From the NCBI GenBank assembly GCA_030037105.1, contig JASHRY010000060.1, positions 1 through 5,309 on the forward strand: a DNA stretch of 5,309 bases. The letters run 5' to 3'. Positions within the stretch are counted from its first letter, which is position 1. Every line of letters begins with the position of its first letter. Below, one piece after another: positions 5,262 to 5,309 of the stretch. A program made the position numbers and the translations under genes. The notes under the pieces are model-generated. The model did not search any database. It saw nothing but the letters and a program-made list of their open reading frames with translations, and was not told where the DNA came from. The stretch comes from Xanthobacteraceae bacterium. Its GTDB lineage: Bacteria; Pseudomonadota; Alphaproteobacteria; Rhizobiales; Xanthobacteraceae.

Positions 5262-5309
5262 ATGCCGAGGGCCTATTCTGCGGACATGAGGGCGCGTGTG
5301 ATTGGGCGT
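5262..5309 (+). CDS. IS630-family transposase, N-terminal 16 residues (3' truncated by window)
   Basis: The last 16 codons read MPRAYSADMRARVIGR. This matches the characteristic opening of IS630-family transposases (pattern M-x-R-x-Y-S-x-D-[LM]-R-x-R-V), where it starts an N-terminal HTH domain that binds the IS ends ahead of a DDE catalytic domain. A purine-rich GGGGAGCGGGAGCG just before the ATG supplies a Shine-Dalgarno. The DDE residues are beyond the window, so intactness cannot be judged. The ATG lies in the same frame as the open frame from 5028 with no stop between, so a fused product is formally possible. Confidence 0.7.
   Translation, partial: MPRAYSADMRARVIGR

Larger units (their letters stand above)
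5165..5309 (+). mobile_element. Left end of an IS630-family insertion sequence (right side beyond window)
   Basis: The transposase start at 5262 implies an IS whose left end lies shortly upstream. IS630/Tc1-type elements insert at TA, often within CTAG. The only TA dinucleotides between 5160 and 5262 are in CTAG (5164-5167) and CTAC (5227-5230). I favour CTAG because the following GAGCATGTTTCGG and the hairpin at 5186-5203 look like repeat-rich IS end sequence, but the CTAC site is not excluded. The terminal inverted repeat cannot be verified without the right end. Confidence 0.45.

Noticed and set aside
1..5309. CRISPR array, tRNA or rRNA genes
   Set aside because: No regularly spaced direct repeats, cloverleaf-type sequence or rRNA-like segments were seen on either strand.

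Overview
The window looks like a GC-rich alphaproteobacterial chromosome, most likely Hyphomicrobiales/Bradyrhizobium-like. This rests on codon bias (frequent third-position G/C), the Kup and HigBA-type proteins, the imperfect palindromic intergenic repeat, and an IS630-type element at the right edge. The genus is an inference from memory of related sequences; no search was run.

Layout. 1-459 (+) is the 3' end of a Kup-type potassium transporter gene that begins outside the window. 584-1336 (+) is a complete acetoacetate decarboxylase with all expected active-site residues. It converges on 1409-2425 (-), a complete beta-ketoacyl-ACP synthase III (FabH) with an intact Cys-His-Asn triad, a good Shine-Dalgarno and a plausible sigma70 promoter. 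The 72-base gap between the two holds GC-rich hairpins. On the other side of the fabH promoter is a decayed higBA toxin-antitoxin locus (2504-2972, +). The HigB toxin keeps only its C-terminal half, and the HigA antitoxin carries two indels that cancel each other's frame change.

3129-4532 (-) encodes a 467-residue protein of unknown function with its own rho-independent terminator at 3056-3090. 4533-5027 has no convincing gene; it holds an imperfect palindromic repeat (4889-4930), a short perfect palindrome and a start-less open stretch ending in the repeat. From about 4931 the base composition drops (44% G+C by hand count over 4931-5030). A small open frame with helix-turn-helix character starts at 5028 and runs without a stop into the first 16 codons of an IS630-family transposase (5262 onward), suggesting a gene interrupted by an IS.

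The genes do not form one pathway. Kup (K+ uptake), Adc (acetoacetate to acetone plus CO2) and FabH (fatty-acid chain initiation) are independent metabolic genes. The right half is accessory DNA with toxin-antitoxin decay, an uncharacterised gene, repeats and an IS. I see no convincing new multi-gene system. The best leads are the 467-residue orphan protein, the compensating frameshifts in higA and the atypical FabH.
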